Counted from the first letter of the stretch, positions 15,630 through 23,275 are shown. The stretch: DNA of 27,635 nt from Streptomyces novaecaesareae (GCF_000716875.1 NZ_JNWQ01000091.1:1-27635), one strand, 5' to 3'. Numbers and translations: made by a program. Notes: generated by a model from the letters alone, not told the origin.

Positions 15630-16244
15630 TCAGGAGGTCGTCCGGGCCTGCGAGGAGGAGATCCGGTCGGCGGCGGTGTCCCGTTCGACCTGGGTGGGGA
15701 AGGCCTCGACGCCCCGCCGCCGGGCCGCCTGTGCGGCGGCGGCTGCCGCCGCAGTCGCGGCAGCCGTCACGGCGGCAGTCTCCTCGCGCTCGCACCGGTG
15801 CGCCGTACCGGCCGCGTGCCCACCGGCCGCATGCGCACCGGCCGCATGCGCCCCGGGGGTGTGCCCACCGGCGACGCCGTGCCCGCCGGGGGCGCGCCCC
15901 GCCGCTCGCCGCCGGCGGCCGAGGGCGGCCCGGGCGGCGTGTTCCTCGGCCGCCTGTCTAGCGGCGAGGTAGGCCTGCACCGCCGCCATGCCGTAGACCG
16001 GCTGGATGAGCTGGTGGCCCTTGAAGAACGGCCTGGCCGGGGCGAATCCGGCGGCGACCACGAGGTCGCGGATCTCGGCTATCTCCGCCTCGCTGCGGGC
16101 GGTGAAGCGGACCTCCCAGCCCTTCTTGTACGTATGGCCCTTCTCGCCGCTGCGGCGCGCCGGGTCCGGGCGGCGGACGTATCCGGGCAGGCGGCCGAGG
16201 CGGAGCTGGGCCGCGCGGAGGCCGGCGGTCTCGTCACGTGACAT
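15630..16244 (-). CDS. Unknown protein with Ala/His/Gly repeats, probably leaderless
   Basis: A 204-residue protein I do not recognise. Residues about 33-95 look like a small folded domain (GWEVRFTARSEAEIAEIRDL, then FAPARPFFKGHQLIQPVYG). After that come an Arg/Ala-rich helix (about 95-118) and a repeated stretch with PGAHAAGAHAAGGHAAG (about 130-146), then poly-Ala and a charged end. The repeats correspond to near-identical copies of GCACCGGCCGCAT in the DNA. No ribosome binding site precedes the ATG at 16244. The perfect -10 hexamer TAGGCT lies at 16256-16251, six bases before it, so transcription would start at the A of the ATG. The gene is divergent from the AbiEi-like gene. Confidence 0.6.
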   Translation of the reverse strand: MSRDETAGLRAAQLRLGRLPGYVRRPDPARRSGEKGHTYKKGWEVRFTARSEAEIAEIRDLVVAAGFAPARPFFKGHQLIQPVYGMAAVQAYLAARQAAEEHAARAALGRRRRAAGRAPGGHGVAGGHTPGAHAAGAHAAGGHAAGTAHRCEREETAAVTAAATAAAAAAAQAARRRGVEAFPTQVERDTAADRISSSQARTTS

Positions 16245-16250
16245 GACGTA

Positions 16251-16256
16251 AGCCTA
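16251..16256 (-). promoter_or_regulatory. -10 box of a leaderless promoter
   Basis: TAGGCT on the minus strand, six bases before ATG 16244. This is the spacing expected when the message begins at the start codon. No strong -35 is visible. Confidence 0.55.
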
Positions 16257-16334
16257 GGCAATCCTTGGGGTGGGATTGACGTCCGGAGGGTCCCTCGCCG
16301 TATGTGGTTGATCACTCTGGGTCAGGCGACCAGG

Positions 16335-16362
16335 TTGGCGATCGTTTTCGATCAGGTATGAC
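16335..16362 (+). promoter_or_regulatory. Promoter with a palindrome in its spacer
   Basis: TTGGCG (16335-16340) and TATGAC (16357-16362) are 16 bp apart and resemble a sigma-70-type promoter. Within the spacer, GATCG-TTTT-CGATC (16340-16353) is a perfect palindrome, the usual place for a repressor site. It sits in an A+T-rich pocket (about 16300-16425), 139 bp before the AbiEi-like gene. Confidence 0.5.
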
Positions 16363-16500
16363 AATCCGATGAGCGTCAATTACTCCAAATGAGTGAGGGT
16401 ATGAGGACTTTAGTGCGGGCTGGTCCCGGTTTCGCGACGGTTGAGTAACAGTGCGTCAGGCTCCAGGTCGCAGGTCCGGGTGGTTGGGGATGGTGTCGGC

Positions 16501-17505
16501 ATGAGCTACCGGATTCCCTCGCCGCCACCGTCCCTGGAGGAACTGGCGAAGCGTCAGCAGAACGTCGTCACCGCGAGCCAGCTGCGCGCCCGGGGCGTGC
16601 CGGCCCGGGTCATCACCGGGCACTGCCGCCAGGGCGGCCCCTGGCAGCGGCTGCTGCCCAGGGTCTACCTGCTGCAGTCCGACGAGCCCACCCCGGAGCA
16701 GCGGATGTGGGCCGCGCTGCTGTACGCCGCGCAGAACGGCCGTGAGGAGGGCCGCCGCGAGGGCGCGGTGATCACCGGTGCGGCCGCGCTCGCGCTGTAC
16801 GGCTTCGCCGCCGTGCCCCGGCTGCCCGCGGTGACGGGGGTGGACGTCCTGGTGCCCCGTCAGCGCCGCCTGAAGGACGTCGGCGCGGTGCGGATCCGGC
16901 GCACCGAACGGGAGTTGGTGGCCCGCTCGGTGCACGGCCTGGCCTGCGCGCCGGTGGCCCGGGCGGTCGCGGACGCGCTGGGCGAGTGGGCGGCGGACCC
17001 GGAGGCTCCGGCGCCGGTGCGCGAGGTGCTGCGCGAGGCCGTCGCGCGGCCCGAGAACCGCTGCACGGTACGGGAGTTGGCGGCGGAGCTGATCGAGTCC
17101 GGGCTGACCGTCGAACCCCGGGTGCGGGCCGCGCTGGACGAACTCCTCGCCGCCGAGCGGGACTCGGTGCTGGAGCGGGTCGGCCACCTGGTGGACGAGT
17201 GGCTGCTGCCCGTCCCGCTGAACGCCCCCGAACTGCGGATGCGTGGCGGCACGTACATCGGCGTCCCGGACCTCTACTGGCCGGAGCGCGGCGTCGCGGT
17301 GGAGGTGGACTCGGACCTGCGCTGCGTCAGCGAGGGCGAGGCCGCCTGGGTGCGCGGCGGCCAGCACCGGATGGAGTACCTGGGCATCCGCGTGGTGTAC
17401 GTCTCCGGTGCCCGGCTGGCCGCCGAGCCGGACGCGGTCGGCGGCGAGCTGCGCGAGGCCTACCGCGCCGGGGGCACGGACGTGGTGGAGCTGCTGGTGG
17501 TCTGA
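16501..17505 (+). CDS. AbiEi-like HTH domain fused to DUF559-like nuclease-fold domain
   Basis: A 334-residue protein. Residues about 14-60 resemble the AbiEi/type IV antitoxin N-terminal winged helix (VVTASQLRARGVPARVITGH and PRVYLLQS). The middle (about 85-150) has the antitoxin-like core ITGAAALALYGF and LVPRQRRLKDVG. The last about 90 residues resemble the DUF559/Vsr-like PD-(D/E)xK fold: GVPDLYWPERGVAVEVDSD gives D257, E268 and D270, in which the usual lysine is replaced. That end may be a weak or dead nuclease. No AbiEii toxin gene is adjacent. The ATG at 16501 has GGGGA about ten bases upstream; the frame is open back to a TTG at 16441. Many streptomycetes carry such stand-alone proteins, and the role is unknown. 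Confidence 0.7.
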   Translation: MSYRIPSPPPSLEELAKRQQNVVTASQLRARGVPARVITGHCRQGGPWQRLLPRVYLLQSDEPTPEQRMWAALLYAAQNGREEGRREGAVITGAAALALYGFAAVPRLPAVTGVDVLVPRQRRLKDVGAVRIRRTERELVARSVHGLACAPVARAVADALGEWAADPEAPAPVREVLREAVARPENRCTVRELAAELIESGLTVEPRVRAALDELLAAERDSVLERVGHLVDEWLLPVPLNAPELRMRGGTYIGVPDLYWPERGVAVEVDSDLRCVSEGEAAWVRGGQHRMEYLGIRVVYVSGARLAAEPDAVGGELREAYRAGGTDVVELLVV

Positions 17506-17517
17506 GCCCGGGGGGTG

Positions 17518-17634
17518 TCGCAGGGCCGGACGCAAGGCCGGACGCAGGGGCGGATCAGCGGGGACGGATCAGCGGGGACGGATCAGGATCAGCGGGGGCG
17601 GATCGCAGGGGAGGGGCGCAGGGGAGGGATCGCA
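17518..17634. repeat. Degenerate GC-rich tandem repeats
   Basis: Short direct repeats after the AbiEi-like gene and before the convergent pncA end: GCCGGACGCA twice, then ACGGATCAGCGGGG-like units three to four times, then GCAGGGGAGGG-like units twice. Similar GGATC/CCGGAC-rich repeats occur at 18443-18525 on the other side of pncA. Confidence 0.65.
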
Positions 17635-17649
17635 GGCCGCCGGAAGGCG

Positions 17650-18240
17650 CTAGGAGCGGACCACCGGCGTGCCGACCAGCTCGACGCCGGCCGCCCGCAG
17701 CTCCTCCAGCGCGGCGGAGGTGGTATCCGGGGCCACCCCGGCGGTGAGGTCCAGCAGGACGCGGGTGGCGAAGCCCGCCCGGGCCGCGTCCAGCGCGGTC
17801 GCCCGGACGCAGTGGTCGGTGGCGATGCCCACCACGTCGACCTCGTCGACCTGCCGTTCGCGCAGCCACTCCACCGGGCCGCGGTTGTTCTCGTCCAGTC
17901 CCTCGAAGCCGCTGTACGCCGCCGAGTAGGCGCCCTTGTCGAAGACCGCCTCGACGGCGCCGGAGATGACGGCGGGCGCGAAGTTGGGGTGGAAGCCCAC
18001 GCCCTCGGTGCCGGCGACGCAGTGCACCGGCCAGCTGGCGACGTAGTCCGGCTCGGCGGAGAAGTGGTCACCCGGGTCGATGTGGTGGTCGCGGGTGGCG
18101 AGGATGTGCTGGTAGCCGGGGGAGGACTCGGCGATGAGGTCGGTGATGGCGGCGGCCACCTCGGCGCCGCCGGCGACGGCCAGGCTGCCGCCCTCGCAGA
18201 AGTCGTTCTGCACGTCGACGACGATCAGTGCCCGGTGCAT
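17650..18240 (-). CDS. pncA: Nicotinamidase
   Basis: A 196-residue isochorismatase-fold amidase that turns nicotinamide into nicotinate for NAD salvage. The catalytic triad matches PncA: D9 (VVDVQNDF), K102 (FDKGAYS) and C144 (GIATDHCVRATA). The metal site is D51, H53 and H59 (TRDHHIDPGDHF) plus H73 (WPVHC). I chose ATG 18240 because GAGG lies about ten bases upstream. The ATG at 18249 would have that GAGG touching it. The next gene upstream on the same strand is the nicotinate phosphoribosyltransferase, which uses its product. The 293 bp between them hold repeats and a palindrome, so they may be separate transcripts. Confidence 0.92.
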   Translation of the reverse strand: MHRALIVVDVQNDFCEGGSLAVAGGAEVAAAITDLIAESSPGYQHILATRDHHIDPGDHFSAEPDYVASWPVHCVAGTEGVGFHPNFAPAVISGAVEAVFDKGAYSAAYSGFEGLDENNRGPVEWLRERQVDEVDVVGIATDHCVRATALDAARAGFATRVLLDLTAGVAPDTTSAALEELRAAGVELVGTPVVRS

Positions 18241-18407
18241 GGCTCGCATCCTCGGATGTCGGGGGCCCGCGGGAGGCGGCGCCCCGGTGGGGGAGCCCTC
18301 GGGAGTACTCGGCCCGACTGTGCGGGACTCGGGGGGTTCTCGGGGAGCTCCGGGGAACTCTACGGCTGACTCTAGGGAGTGCCGCGCGGGGGCGGAAGCC
18401 CCGGGGG

Positions 18408-18428
18408 CCGGTCCGGTGACCGGACCGG
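18408..18428. terminator. Perfect 21-bp palindrome between pncB and pncA
   Basis: CCGGTCCGGT, one central G, then ACCGGACCGG: a perfect 10-bp inverted repeat with no real loop. As RNA it would need to open a few pairs to form a hairpin. It lies 106 bp past the pncB stop and 168 bp before the pncA start on the minus strand, so it could end pncB or serve as an operator for pncA. Confidence 0.45.
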
Positions 18429-18442
18429 GGCCTCCGCGCGGT

Positions 18443-18525
18443 GAAGGGGTCCGGTTCGGACGACGGTGTCCGGGCCGGATGGCGGGATCCGGATCGGACG
18501 AAGGGGTCCGGGCCGGACGGCGGGA
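18443..18525. repeat. Degenerate direct repeats past the pncB stop
   Basis: GAAGGGGTCCGG occurs at 18443 and 18500, and a 20-base unit beginning GTCCGGGCCGGA occurs at 18468 and 18506 with one difference. The units share CGGATC and CCGGAC cores with the repeats at 17518-17634, which flank pncA on its other side. Confidence 0.6.
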
Positions 18526-18533
18526 GCGAGGGG

Positions 18534-19868
18534 TCAGTGGACCGCGTCGGCCGGCAGGACCAGTTCGGTCGGCAGCACCGGGTCGCCCTTGGAGAGCTGG
18601 GTGGCCGACAGCGGCAGCGCGGCCCGGGCCCGGACGTGCCGTTCGCGGGCGGCGCTCAGCGGCTCCCGGCCGACGGTCTCGCCGCCCAGCACCAGCGGAA
18701 CCTGCATCAGGTGCGGCCGCAGCTCCTCCGGGACGGGCCCGGTGCCGACGACCTCGGCCTCGGCCACGCCGTCGGCGTCGGGCCGGCGGGCCGCCCACTT
18801 GCGGCCGCCGATGCTGGTCTTGCCGCCCGCCGCGCGCTTGGCCACCGGGACCAGCGGCCCGCCCTCGGTCTGGGCCCGGGCGACGAGCTTGTAGACCATC
18901 GCGCAGGTCGGGTGGCCGCTGCCGGTGACCAGGCTGGTGCCGACGCCGTAGCCGTCCACCGGGGCGGCGGCCAGGGCGGCGATCGCGTACTCGTCCAGGT
19001 CCGAGGTGACGATGATCCTGGTCTTCTCGGCGCCGAGCTCGTCCAGTTGGCGGCGGACCCGGTGGGCGAGCAGGGTGAGGTCGCCGGAGTCGATCCGGAC
19101 GGCGCCCAGTTCGGGGCCGGCCACCTCGACCGCGGTGCGCACGGCCTCGCGCAGGTCGAAGGTGTCGACGAGCAGCGTGGTGCCCTTGCCCATCGAGGCG
19201 ATCTGGGCGCGGAAGGCGTCCCGTTCGCTGTCGTGCACGAGGGTGAAGGCGTGTGCGGCGGTGCCGGTGGTCGGGATGCCGTGGGTGAAGCCGGCCTCCA
19301 GGTCGGAGGTGGCGGCGAACCCGGCCACGTACGCGGCCCGGGCGGCGGAGACGGCGGCCTGCTCGTGGGCCCGGCGGGCGCCCATCTCGATGACCGGGCG
19401 GCCGCCGGCGGCGGCGGTCATCCGGGAGGCGGCGGCCGCGATCGCCGAGTCGTAATTGAGGATCGAGAGGATCACCGTCTCCAGGATCACCGCTTCGGCG
19501 AAGCTGCCCTCGACGGTGAGCAGCGGCGAGCCGGGGAAGTAGGCCTCGCCCTCGGGGTAGCCGTGGATGTCGCCGCTGAAGCGGTAGTCGGCGAGGTAGC
19601 GCAGGGTGTCCTCGTCGACCACGCCCTGGCCGGCCAGCCAGTCCAGCTGGGCGGTGGAGAAGCGGAAGGCCTCGACGGCGTCGAGCACCCGGCCGGTGCC
19701 GGCCATGACGCCGTAGCGGCGGCCGCCCGGCAGGCGGCGGGTGAATACCTCGAAGACGGAGTGGCGGTGCGCGGCCCCGCTGCGCAGGGCGGCCTGCAGC
19801 ATGGTGAGCTCGTAGCGGTCGGTGAGGAGCGCGGTCGAGCCGGCCGCGCGCACGGAAGTGGCGTCCAT
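18534..19868 (-). CDS. pncB: Nicotinate phosphoribosyltransferase
   Basis: A 444-residue NAPRTase, which joins nicotinate to PRPP with ATP use to make nicotinate mononucleotide in the Preiss-Handler route. Signatures are [15 protein letters not shown] near the N-terminus, [21 protein letters not shown] with the conserved His, [11 protein letters not shown] and GVGTSLVTG (phosphate site), and [14 protein letters not shown] near the C-terminus. Length is normal for the actinobacterial form. The ATG at 19868 is the first well-aligned Met; there is no clear ribosome binding site. It is divergent from clpS, and a CGTCA-GAG-TGACG palindrome lies 24 bp upstream of the start. Confidence 0.93.
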   Translation of the reverse strand: MDATSVRAAGSTALLTDRYELTMLQAALRSGAAHRHSVFEVFTRRLPGGRRYGVMAGTGRVLDAVEAFRFSTAQLDWLAGQGVVDEDTLRYLADYRFSGDIHGYPEGEAYFPGSPLLTVEGSFAEAVILETVILSILNYDSAIAAAASRMTAAAGGRPVIEMGARRAHEQAAVSAARAAYVAGFAATSDLEAGFTHGIPTTGTAAHAFTLVHDSERDAFRAQIASMGKGTTLLVDTFDLREAVRTAVEVAGPELGAVRIDSGDLTLLAHRVRRQLDELGAEKTRIIVTSDLDEYAIAALAAAPVDGYGVGTSLVTGSGHPTCAMVYKLVARAQTEGGPLVPVAKRAAGGKTSIGGRKWAARRPDADGVAEAEVVGTGPVPEELRPHLMQVPLVLGGETVGREPLSAARERHVRARAALPLSATQLSKGDPVLPTELVLPADAVH

Positions 19869-19892
19869 GGAGATGATGCTACTACCACTTAG

Positions 19893-19905
19893 CGTCAGAG
19901 TGACG
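19893..19905. promoter_or_regulatory. Palindrome CGTCA-GAG-TGACG before pncB
   Basis: A perfect 5-bp inverted repeat with a three-base centre, in a small A+T-rich patch (TTAGCGTCA...TGACGATT) between pncB and clpS. It resembles, from memory, the TTAGTGTCA-type half-sites of NrtR, the Nudix-related regulator of NAD genes. No NrtR gene is in the window. Confidence 0.4.
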
Positions 19906-20010
19906 ATTTCTCGGAGGGATTCCCCGGGGTCGGAATCGCCCGGGTGTCCCCCGGATGGCAGCATGGGGCGTGAGGGGTTACGGACGAGTGTGCAGCGAGG
20001 AGGACCCGGC

Positions 20011-20304
20011 GTGAGTGTCGCGCCCGCGGAGATCGAGCGCCCAGAGGTCGAGGGGCTGCCGGTGGCAGAACCGGACACGCCCTGGGTGACCATCGTGCAC
20101 AACGACCCGGTCAACCTGATGAGCTACGTCCAGTACGTCTTCCAGGCCTACTTCGGCTATCCGAAGGACAAGGCCCGGAAGCTGATGATGGACGTCCACA
20201 CCAAGGGGCGGGCGGTGGTCTCCAACGGTTCCCGTGAGGAGATGGAGCGCGACGTCCAGGCGATGCACGGCTACGGCCTCTGGGCGACGCTGCAGCACGA
20301 CTGA
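20011..20304 (+). CDS. clpS: ATP-dependent Clp protease adaptor ClpS
   Basis: A 97-residue ClpS. It hands N-degron substrates, and probably others, to the Clp unfoldase. The core has [18 protein letters not shown] with the N-end-rule pocket Asn-Asp, [14 protein letters not shown] with the pocket Met and His, and [21 protein letters not shown] at the C-terminus. The N-terminal extension of about 28 residues is the flexible arm that enters the unfoldase. The GTG at 20011 follows GGAGGA by eight bases. The following DUF2017 gene is 55 bp on and belongs with clpS in most streptomycetes. Confidence 0.93.
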   Translation: MSVAPAEIERPEVEGLPVAEPDTPWVTIVHNDPVNLMSYVQYVFQAYFGYPKDKARKLMMDVHTKGRAVVSNGSREEMERDVQAMHGYGLWATLQHD

Positions 20305-20359
20305 CGCCGGACCGCCGGCCGTACGACCGATGACGACGAAGACGGGCTGACCGATACAG

Positions 20360-20932
20360 ATGGCTGGGTTGTTCGAGAGCACCGGCGGTGGCGGCGCGGC
20401 GATCGCGCTGGACGAGTGGGAGGCCTCCATCCTGCGCTCGCTGGAAGTGCAGTTGCTGGAGCTGATCGGCCCCGGCCCGGGCGGGGACGGCGGAGACCCG
20501 CTGGCCGCGCTGTTCGCCGAGGGGCCGACCGAGGCGCCCGCCGATCCGGTGCTGGCCCGGTTCTTCCCGGACGCCTACGGTGATCCGGAGAAGCCGGACG
20601 ACGACGAGTCCGAGGCCGCGTCCGGGGAGTTCCGCCGCTTCACCGAGCTGGACCTGCGGGCCCGCAAGCGGGACGACGCGCTGTTCGTCGTCCGGGCGCT
20701 GGACGGCCTCGGCAGTGGCGGCATGCTCAAGCTGGGCACCGACGACTGCCCGCGCTGGCTGGGCGCGCTGAACGACCTGCGGCTGGCCCTCGGTGTCCGG
20801 CTGGAGGTCAGCGAGGACGACGAGGAGGGCCTCTACGAGCTGCCGGACGGCGACGAGCGCAAGCCGCTGGTGATGGCGTACCTGTGGCTGGGGGCGCTGC
20901 AGGAGTCGCTGCTGGAGGCGATGGCCGGGTGA
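20360..20932 (+). CDS. DUF2017 protein
   Basis: A 190-residue acidic, soluble protein of the DUF2017 family, always found beside clpS in actinobacteria as far as I recall. Seen here are an N-terminal helix (LDEWEASILRSLEVQLLELIG), a disordered Gly/Asp/Glu insert (about 37-50), FRRFTELDLRARKRDD (about 92-107), DCPRWLGALNDLRLALGVRLEV, and a hydrophobic helix near the C-terminus (MAYLWLGALQESLLEAM). The function is unknown; linkage suggests a role in Clp proteolysis. The ribosome binding site before ATG 20360 is weak, which fits read-through translation after clpS. Two hairpins follow 80-140 bp downstream. Confidence 0.85.
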   Translation: MAGLFESTGGGGAAIALDEWEASILRSLEVQLLELIGPGPGGDGGDPLAALFAEGPTEAPADPVLARFFPDAYGDPEKPDDDESEAASGEFRRFTELDLRARKRDDALFVVRALDGLGSGGMLKLGTDDCPRWLGALNDLRLALGVRLEVSEDDEEGLYELPDGDERKPLVMAYLWLGALQESLLEAMAG

Positions 20933-21012
20933 ACCGGGGCTGAACTCCGGCCGAACTCCGCGTGAACGTGGAATGGCCGTAGCCGGTCCCGTCCGCGTTT
21001 CCCGGGTGATCC

Positions 21013-21028
21013 TGCCCGCTTTCGGGCA
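21013..21028 (+). terminator. Small hairpin directly before the main terminator
   Basis: TGCCCG (21013-21018) and CGGGCA (21023-21028) with a CTTT loop. Its last base abuts the next hairpin. A second copy of CGGGCA occurs at 21087-21092, past the terminator, and could compete for the same arm. Confidence 0.5.
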
Positions 21029-21075
21029 AGCCCCGACGGTTTCGTCCAGCATGTGGACGATCCGTCGGGGCTTTT
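21028..21075 (+). terminator. Intrinsic terminator after clpS-DUF2017
   Basis: AAGCCCCGACGG (21028-21039) pairs with CCGTCGGGGCTT (21062-21073). Inside, TCGTCCA (21042-21048) pairs with TGGACGA (21054-21060) around GCATG. The stem is followed by TT, giving a GGGGCTTTT end. It is a very stable two-part stem of about 19 bp. Confidence 0.85.
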
Positions 21076-21195
21076 CCGTGCAAAATCGGGCAGATCATAC
21101 CAGGCCATGCTCAAATATCGCTCAGACGAACACCGCTATCCGGATGGTGCGTGGTACGACTTCTCCACTCCCGAGACCGACCAGGACGGTGCACC

Positions 21196-22650
21196 ATGGC
21201 CGAGAAGTTGTACGACGAAGTCGTCGACACCAAACCGGACGAGGAGGGCTACGAGCGGGGACTCGGCAGCCGCCAGATCCAGATGATCGCCATCGGCGGC
21301 GCCATCGGCACCGGCCTCTTCCTCGGCGCCGGCACCGCGATCTCCAAGTCCGGCCCGAGCCTGATCCTCTCCTACGCCGTCGCCGGCGTGGTGATCTTCG
21401 TGATCATGCGGGCCCTCGGCGAACTCCTCACCTACCGCCCGGTCTCCGGCAGCTTCGCCGAGTACGCGCGGGAGTTCCTCGGCCCCTTCGCCGGCTACGT
21501 CACCGGCTGGACGTACTGGCTGTTCTGGGTCGTCACCGGCATGGCCGAGACCACCGCCGCCGCCGTGTACGTGAAGTTCTGGGCGCCGGACATCCCGCAG
21601 TGGCTCAGCGCACTGACCTTCCTGGTCATCCTCTACGCGGCCAACCTGATCTCGGTGAAGGTGTTCGGCGAGATCGAGTTCTGGTTCTCCATGGTCAAGG
21701 TCACCGCCATCATCGGCATGATCCTGATCGGCATCGGGGTGCTCACCCTGGGCTTCAGCAAGGCCGGTGACACCGCGTCGGTCACCCACCTGTGGGAGAA
21801 CGGCGGCTTCTTCCCCAAGGGTATCGGCGCCACCGTGATGACCCTGCAGATCGTCATGTTCGCCTACCTGGGCGTCGAACTCGTCGGCGTCACCGCGGGC
21901 GAGAGCGAGAACCCCGAGAAGACCCTGCCGCGGGCCATCAACACCCTGCCCTGGCGCATCGCGCTGTTCTACATCGGCGCCCTGGTCGTCATCCTCTCGC
22001 TCGTCCCGTGGACCGAATTCCAGCCCGGCGTCAGCCCGTTCGTCGCCGCCTTCGGCAAGATCGGCATCCCCGCGGCGGCCGGCATCATCAACTTCGTGGT
22101 GCTCACCGCCGCGCTCTCCTCCTGCAACTCCGGCATGTACTCCACCGGCCGCATGCTGCGCGACCTCGCGCTGCGCGGCCAGGCCCCCGGGCAGCTCACC
22201 AAGCTCAACGCCCGCCGCAGCCCGGCCGTCGCGATCACCGTCTCCTGCCTGCTGATGGGCGTCGGCGTGGTCCTCAACCGCCTCGTCCCGGAGCGGGCGT
22301 TCGAGTACATCACCTCGGTCGCCACCGTCTGCGGCCTGTGGACCTGGGCGATGATCCTGATCTCCCAGATCCGCTACCGCAAGGCCTGGAAGGGCGGCCA
22401 CCTGCCGGCGCCCACCTTCAAGGCGCCCGGCGGCGCCTGGGTCAGCTGGGCCGCGCTCGCCTTCCTCGCCCTGGTCGTCGTGCTGATCGCCCTCGACGAG
22501 GACAACCGGATCTCGCTGTACGTCTTCCCCGCCTGGGCCGCGGTGCTGGTGATCGGCTACCAGGTGCTCAAGCGCCGCAACCCGCAGGCCGCCCACGGCA
22601 CCGCCCACGACCACCTGCACGCCCGCAACGGAAACGTGGACACCCACTGA
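21196..22650 (+). CDS. AAT-family amino acid permease
   Basis: A 484-residue amino acid-proton symporter of the APC superfamily, AAT family, with twelve membrane segments. The family signature is in helix 1: GLGSRQIQMIAIGGAIGTGLF then GAGTAISKSGPS. ALGELLTYRPVSGSFAEYA and MFAYLGVELVGVTAGESENP are equally typical. LPWRIALFYIGAL and SSCNSGMYSTGRML lie in the second half. The C-terminus is His-rich (AHGTAHDHLHARNGNVDTH). Substrate cannot be fixed: GABA, proline, D-alanine/D-serine/glycine and aromatic carriers all share these motifs. I use ATG 21196, with AGGA about nine bases upstream; the frame is open back to 21151. A hairpin follows the stop. Confidence 0.9.
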   Translation: MAEKLYDEVVDTKPDEEGYERGLGSRQIQMIAIGGAIGTGLFLGAGTAISKSGPSLILSYAVAGVVIFVIMRALGELLTYRPVSGSFAEYAREFLGPFAGYVTGWTYWLFWVVTGMAETTAAAVYVKFWAPDIPQWLSALTFLVILYAANLISVKVFGEIEFWFSMVKVTAIIGMILIGIGVLTLGFSKAGDTASVTHLWENGGFFPKGIGATVMTLQIVMFAYLGVELVGVTAGESENPEKTLPRAINTLPWRIALFYIGALVVILSLVPWTEFQPGVSPFVAAFGKIGIPAAAGIINFVVLTAALSSCNSGMYSTGRMLRDLALRGQAPGQLTKLNARRSPAVAITVSCLLMGVGVVLNRLVPERAFEYITSVATVCGLWTWAMILISQIRYRKAWKGGHLPAPTFKAPGGAWVSWAALAFLALVVVLIALDEDNRISLYVFPAWAAVLVIGYQVLKRRNPQAAHGTAHDHLHARNGNVDTH

Positions 22651-22661
22651 CCGAGCCTCGG

Positions 22662-22689
22662 ACGCCCCGGCGGACAGCCGCCGGGGCGT
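22662..22689 (+). terminator. Hairpin after the permease gene
   Basis: ACGCCCCGGCGG (22662-22673) and CCGCCGGGGCGT (22678-22689) pair perfectly over 12 bp with an ACAG loop. There is no T run. It stands four bases before the -10 box of the next gene. Confidence 0.75.
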
Positions 22690-22692
22690 GGC

Positions 22693-22698
22693 TATCCT
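22693..22698 (+). promoter_or_regulatory. -10 box of a leaderless promoter for mec
   Basis: TATCCT seven bases before ATG 22706. No ribosome binding site lies in between, so the message probably starts at or next to the ATG. The spacer and -35 region would fall inside the preceding terminator stem. Confidence 0.5.
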
Positions 22699-22705
22699 GA
22701 CCCGC

Positions 22706-23137
22706 ATGCTGACCATCACCCGAGAACTCCGCGACCGGATCGTGGCCCACGCCCGCGCCGACCACCCGGACGAGGCCTGCGGCGTGGTCGCCGGACCGGC
22801 CGGCAGCGGCCGGCCCGAGCGGTTCGTCCCGATGCTCAACGCCGCCCGCTCGCCCACCTTCTACGAGTTCGACTCGGGCGACCTGCTCAAGCTCTACCGC
22901 GAGATGGACGACCGGGACGAGGAGCCCGTGATCGTCTACCACTCGCACACCGCCACCGAGGCCTACCCCTCGCGCACCGACGTGAGCTACGCCTCCGAGC
23001 CGTTCGCCCACTACGTCCTGGTCTCCACCGCCGAGGGCAACGGCGCGGACGACCCCTACCAGTTCCGCTCGTTCCGCATCGTGGACGGCGAGATCACAGA
23101 GGAAGACGTCCAGGTCGTCGAGGACTACCCGGCCTGA
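22706..23137 (+). CDS. mec: JAMM/MPN+ metalloprotease (Mec, M67 family)
   Basis: A 143-residue zinc metalloprotease of the MPN+ (JAMM) type. E27 in DEACGVV is the general base; the zinc ligands are the two His of YHSHTATEAYPSRTD and its Asp. The homologue Mec in Mycobacterium tuberculosis (Rv1334) cuts cysteine off the CysO-cysteine adduct made by CysM. The genes for CysO and CysM follow here in the same order, so the same job is expected. It may also trim the CysO C-terminus (see findings). The start at 22706 is supported by the -10 box just before it; a GTG at 22688 is in frame but lies in the terminator stem. A separate promoter and a leader peptide lie between it and cysO. Confidence 0.9.
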   Translation: MLTITRELRDRIVAHARADHPDEACGVVAGPAGSGRPERFVPMLNAARSPTFYEFDSGDLLKLYREMDDRDEEPVIVYHSHTATEAYPSRTDVSYASEPFAHYVLVSTAEGNGADDPYQFRSFRIVDGEITEEDVQVVEDYPA

Positions 23138-23261
23138 CCGGCACCCGCTCGCGCCCCGCCTGCCGACCGTACGCACCCGGTCGGCGGGCCCTGGCGTCTC
23201 AGCACTGGGAACGAGAACATCCGGATCCCGAGACAGGCATGTCGGAGCGGGCCCGGGAATC

Positions 23262-23267
23262 TATACG
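23262..23267 (+). promoter_or_regulatory. -10 box before the leader peptide
   Basis: TATACG, within CTATACGATG, lies eight bases before the leader ATG at 23276. It is the most A+T-rich spot nearby. The message would have almost no 5' leader before the peptide. GTCTC at about 23196 and GAGAC at about 23230 form a wide inverted pair just upstream. Confidence 0.45.
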
Positions 23268-23275
23268 ATGAGCCC

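Noticed and set aside
15473..15961. Plus-strand frame starting MASITTVLGVATGVGAA
   Set aside because: No ribosome binding site; after about 20 plausible residues it becomes Arg/Pro-rich and runs antisense through the minus-strand gene.
17650..18798. A 382-residue version of the nicotinamidase with a long N-terminal extension
   Set aside because: The added residues cover the repeats and palindrome and are low complexity. The ATG at 18240 has a good ribosome binding site and gives the normal family length.
21107..21286. Small frame MLKYRSDEHRYPDG before the permease, a possible leader peptide
   Set aside because: No ribosome binding site, and it overlaps the permease start by about 90 bases in another frame without an attenuator following it.
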